Assembly (NCBI GenBank): GCA_902622845.1
Contig: CACNRI010000004.1
Span: 1-64,000 of the forward strand
Source: an uncultured SAR86 cluster bacterium
Lineage (GTDB): Bacteria > Pseudomonadota > Gammaproteobacteria > Magnimaribacterales > D2472
Direction: 5' to 3'
Length of the DNA: 64,000 bases
Of the stretch, positions 62,613 to 64,000 are shown piece by piece. Position 1 is the first letter of the stretch; each line of letters starts with the position of its first letter. A program made the position numbers and the translations under genes. The notes below the pieces were generated by a model. The model ran no database searches. It was not told where the DNA came from and saw only the letters and a list, made by a program, of their open reading frames with translations.

Positions 62613-64000
62613 GTTGGGAAACAGTAATTGGTTTAGAAGTTCATGCGCAACTGTCTACAAATACTAAACTCTTCTCCAGTGCATCTACTAAGTTTGGTTC
62701 AGAGCCTAACACTCAAGTTGATTTAGTTGATTTAGGTTTACCAGGAGTTCTGCCTGTTGTTAATAAGGATGCATTTAAAAAAGCAATAAGATTTGGATTA
62801 GCAATTGAAGCAGATATTAATCAGGAATCTACTTTTGATAGAAAAAATTATTTTTACCCCGATCTGCCAAAAGGTTATCAAATAACTCAAATGACAAAAC
62901 CTATAGTAGAGGGAGGATCTATCGATATTGATGTGGATGGAGATAAAAAAACCATAAACATTACAAGAGCGCATCTTGAAGAAGATGCTGGAAAGTCAAT
63001 ACATGATGCCTATCCAGATAAATCTGTTATTGATTTAAACAGAGCAGGAACTCCCCTGCTTGAGATTGTATCTGAGCCAGAAATATCTAGCGCCAAAGAA
63101 GCTGTTTCTTACATGAAGGCTTTGCATCAACTTGTTACATTTCTAGATGTGTGTGATGGTGACATGTCGCAAGGATCTCTTCGCTGCGATGCGAATGTTT
63201 CTATTAGAAAAGTTGGTGATGCTGAGTTAGGTACTAGAACTGAGATAAAAAATATTAATTCATTTAGGTTTATTGAAAAAGCTATTAATTTCGAAATCAA
63301 AAGACAAATTAAAGTACTAGAGAGCGGTGAAAAAGTTACCCAAGAAACAAGGCTTTATGATAGTGGAAGAGATGAAACAAGGCCGATGCGATCAAAAGAG
63401 TTTGCGAATGACTACAGATACTTTCCTGATCCTGATCTGCTACCAGTGGTTATTTCTGATGATGAGATGGAGGAAATTAGAAGTACTTTCCCTGAACTTC
63501 CTGCAGATAAATCAAGAAGATATATTTCAGAATTCCAAATTGACGAAAGTGAGGCTGAAATTATTTCCTCGTCAAGAGAACTATCTAATTTCTTTGAGGT
63601 TGCAGTAGAATCTAAAAATGATCCAAAACTTGCTGCTAATCTTATAGTTGGTGAAATTGGCTCCCTTCTTAATAAGGATAATATAAAGATAGATGAATCT
63701 AAACTTTCGTCAGATAATTTTAATATTCTGCTTCAAAGAATATCTGATGGAACAATATCTAAAAAAATAGCAAAAACTATACTTGCTGAAATTTGGGAAA
63801 CAGGCAGAAATGCAGATGAAATAATTAATGACCAAGGATTGGTTCAGATTCAAGATGAGAGCCTTCTTGAAGAAGTAATCACAAAAGTAATCGAATCAAA
63901 TACAAAACAAGTTGAAGATTATAAAAATGGTAAAGATAAGCTATTCGGTTTCTTTGTTGGCCAAGTAATGAAAGAAACTCAAGGGAAAGCTAACCCTAAA
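62609..64000 (+). CDS. gatB: Asp/Glu-tRNA amidotransferase subunit B (3' end beyond window)
   Basis: MSWETVIGLEVHAQLST...; frame open to window end. Confidence 0.97.
   Translation, partial: MSWETVIGLEVHAQLSTNTKLFSSASTKFGSEPNTQVDLVDLGLPGVLPVVNKDAFKKAIRFGLAIEADINQESTFDRKNYFYPDLPKGYQITQMTKPIVEGGSIDIDVDGDKKTINITRAHLEEDAGKSIHDAYPDKSVIDLNRAGTPLLEIVSEPEISSAKEAVSYMKALHQLVTFLDVCDGDMSQGSLRCDANVSIRKVGDAELGTRTEIKNINSFRFIEKAINFEIKRQIKVLESGEKVTQETRLYDSGRDETRPMRSKEFANDYRYFPDPDLLPVVISDDEMEEIRSTFPELPADKSRRYISEFQIDESEAEIISSSRELSNFFEVAVESKNDPKLAANLIVGEIGSLLNKDNIKIDESKLSSDNFNILLQRISDGTISKKIAKTILAEIWETGRNADEIINDQGLVQIQDESLLEEVITKVIESNTKQVEDYKNGKDKLFGFFVGQVMKETQGKANPK

Noticed and set aside
63327-63608. Plus-strand ORF of 93 aa
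   Set aside because: Out-of-frame ORF inside gatB, whose own frame is continuous from 62609 to the window end.

Overview
This 64 kb window is AT-rich, gene-dense and almost fully coding. It looks like the core chromosome of a streamlined gammaproteobacterium; a marine, SAR86-like identity is inference only. Recognisable blocks, in window order: a partial MFS-type transporter; tRNA-Lys; the tol-pal operon; a PD-(D/E)XK nuclease gene in the usual ruvC slot; yebC-aspS; proS; selO; a thiolase; recA with a LexA box; fdxA; pcm-surE-ispDF-ftsB-eno-kdsA-pyrG; alr-dnaB-rplI-rpsR-rpsF; a complete dcw cell-wall/division cluster; rnpB; rsmI/lpoA; sspA; petCBA; rpsI-rplM; zapE; a degS-like protease; murA-ibaG-mlaC; lptAB; mgtE; yhdP; mreDCB; and gatCA(B). 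I saw no CRISPR array, intact prophage or transposon. Main points of interest: (i) PetA (Rieske) carries an about 100-aa N-terminal extension resembling the N-terminal (DUF6538-like) domain of tyrosine integrases, next to short direct repeats, which suggests a captured integrase scar; (ii) ftsZ lies between mraZ and rsmH instead of after ftsA; (iii) an unknown secreted protein is translationally coupled between murE and murF; (iv) a Hjc-like PD-(D/E)XK nuclease replaces ruvCAB between yebC and ybgC; (v) ProRS lacks the INS editing domain; (vi) MurD is internally shortened with an altered P-loop; (vii) AAAGTG repeats with 10-11 bp periodicity precede mraZ. All calls are by eye from the translations. 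No searches were run.
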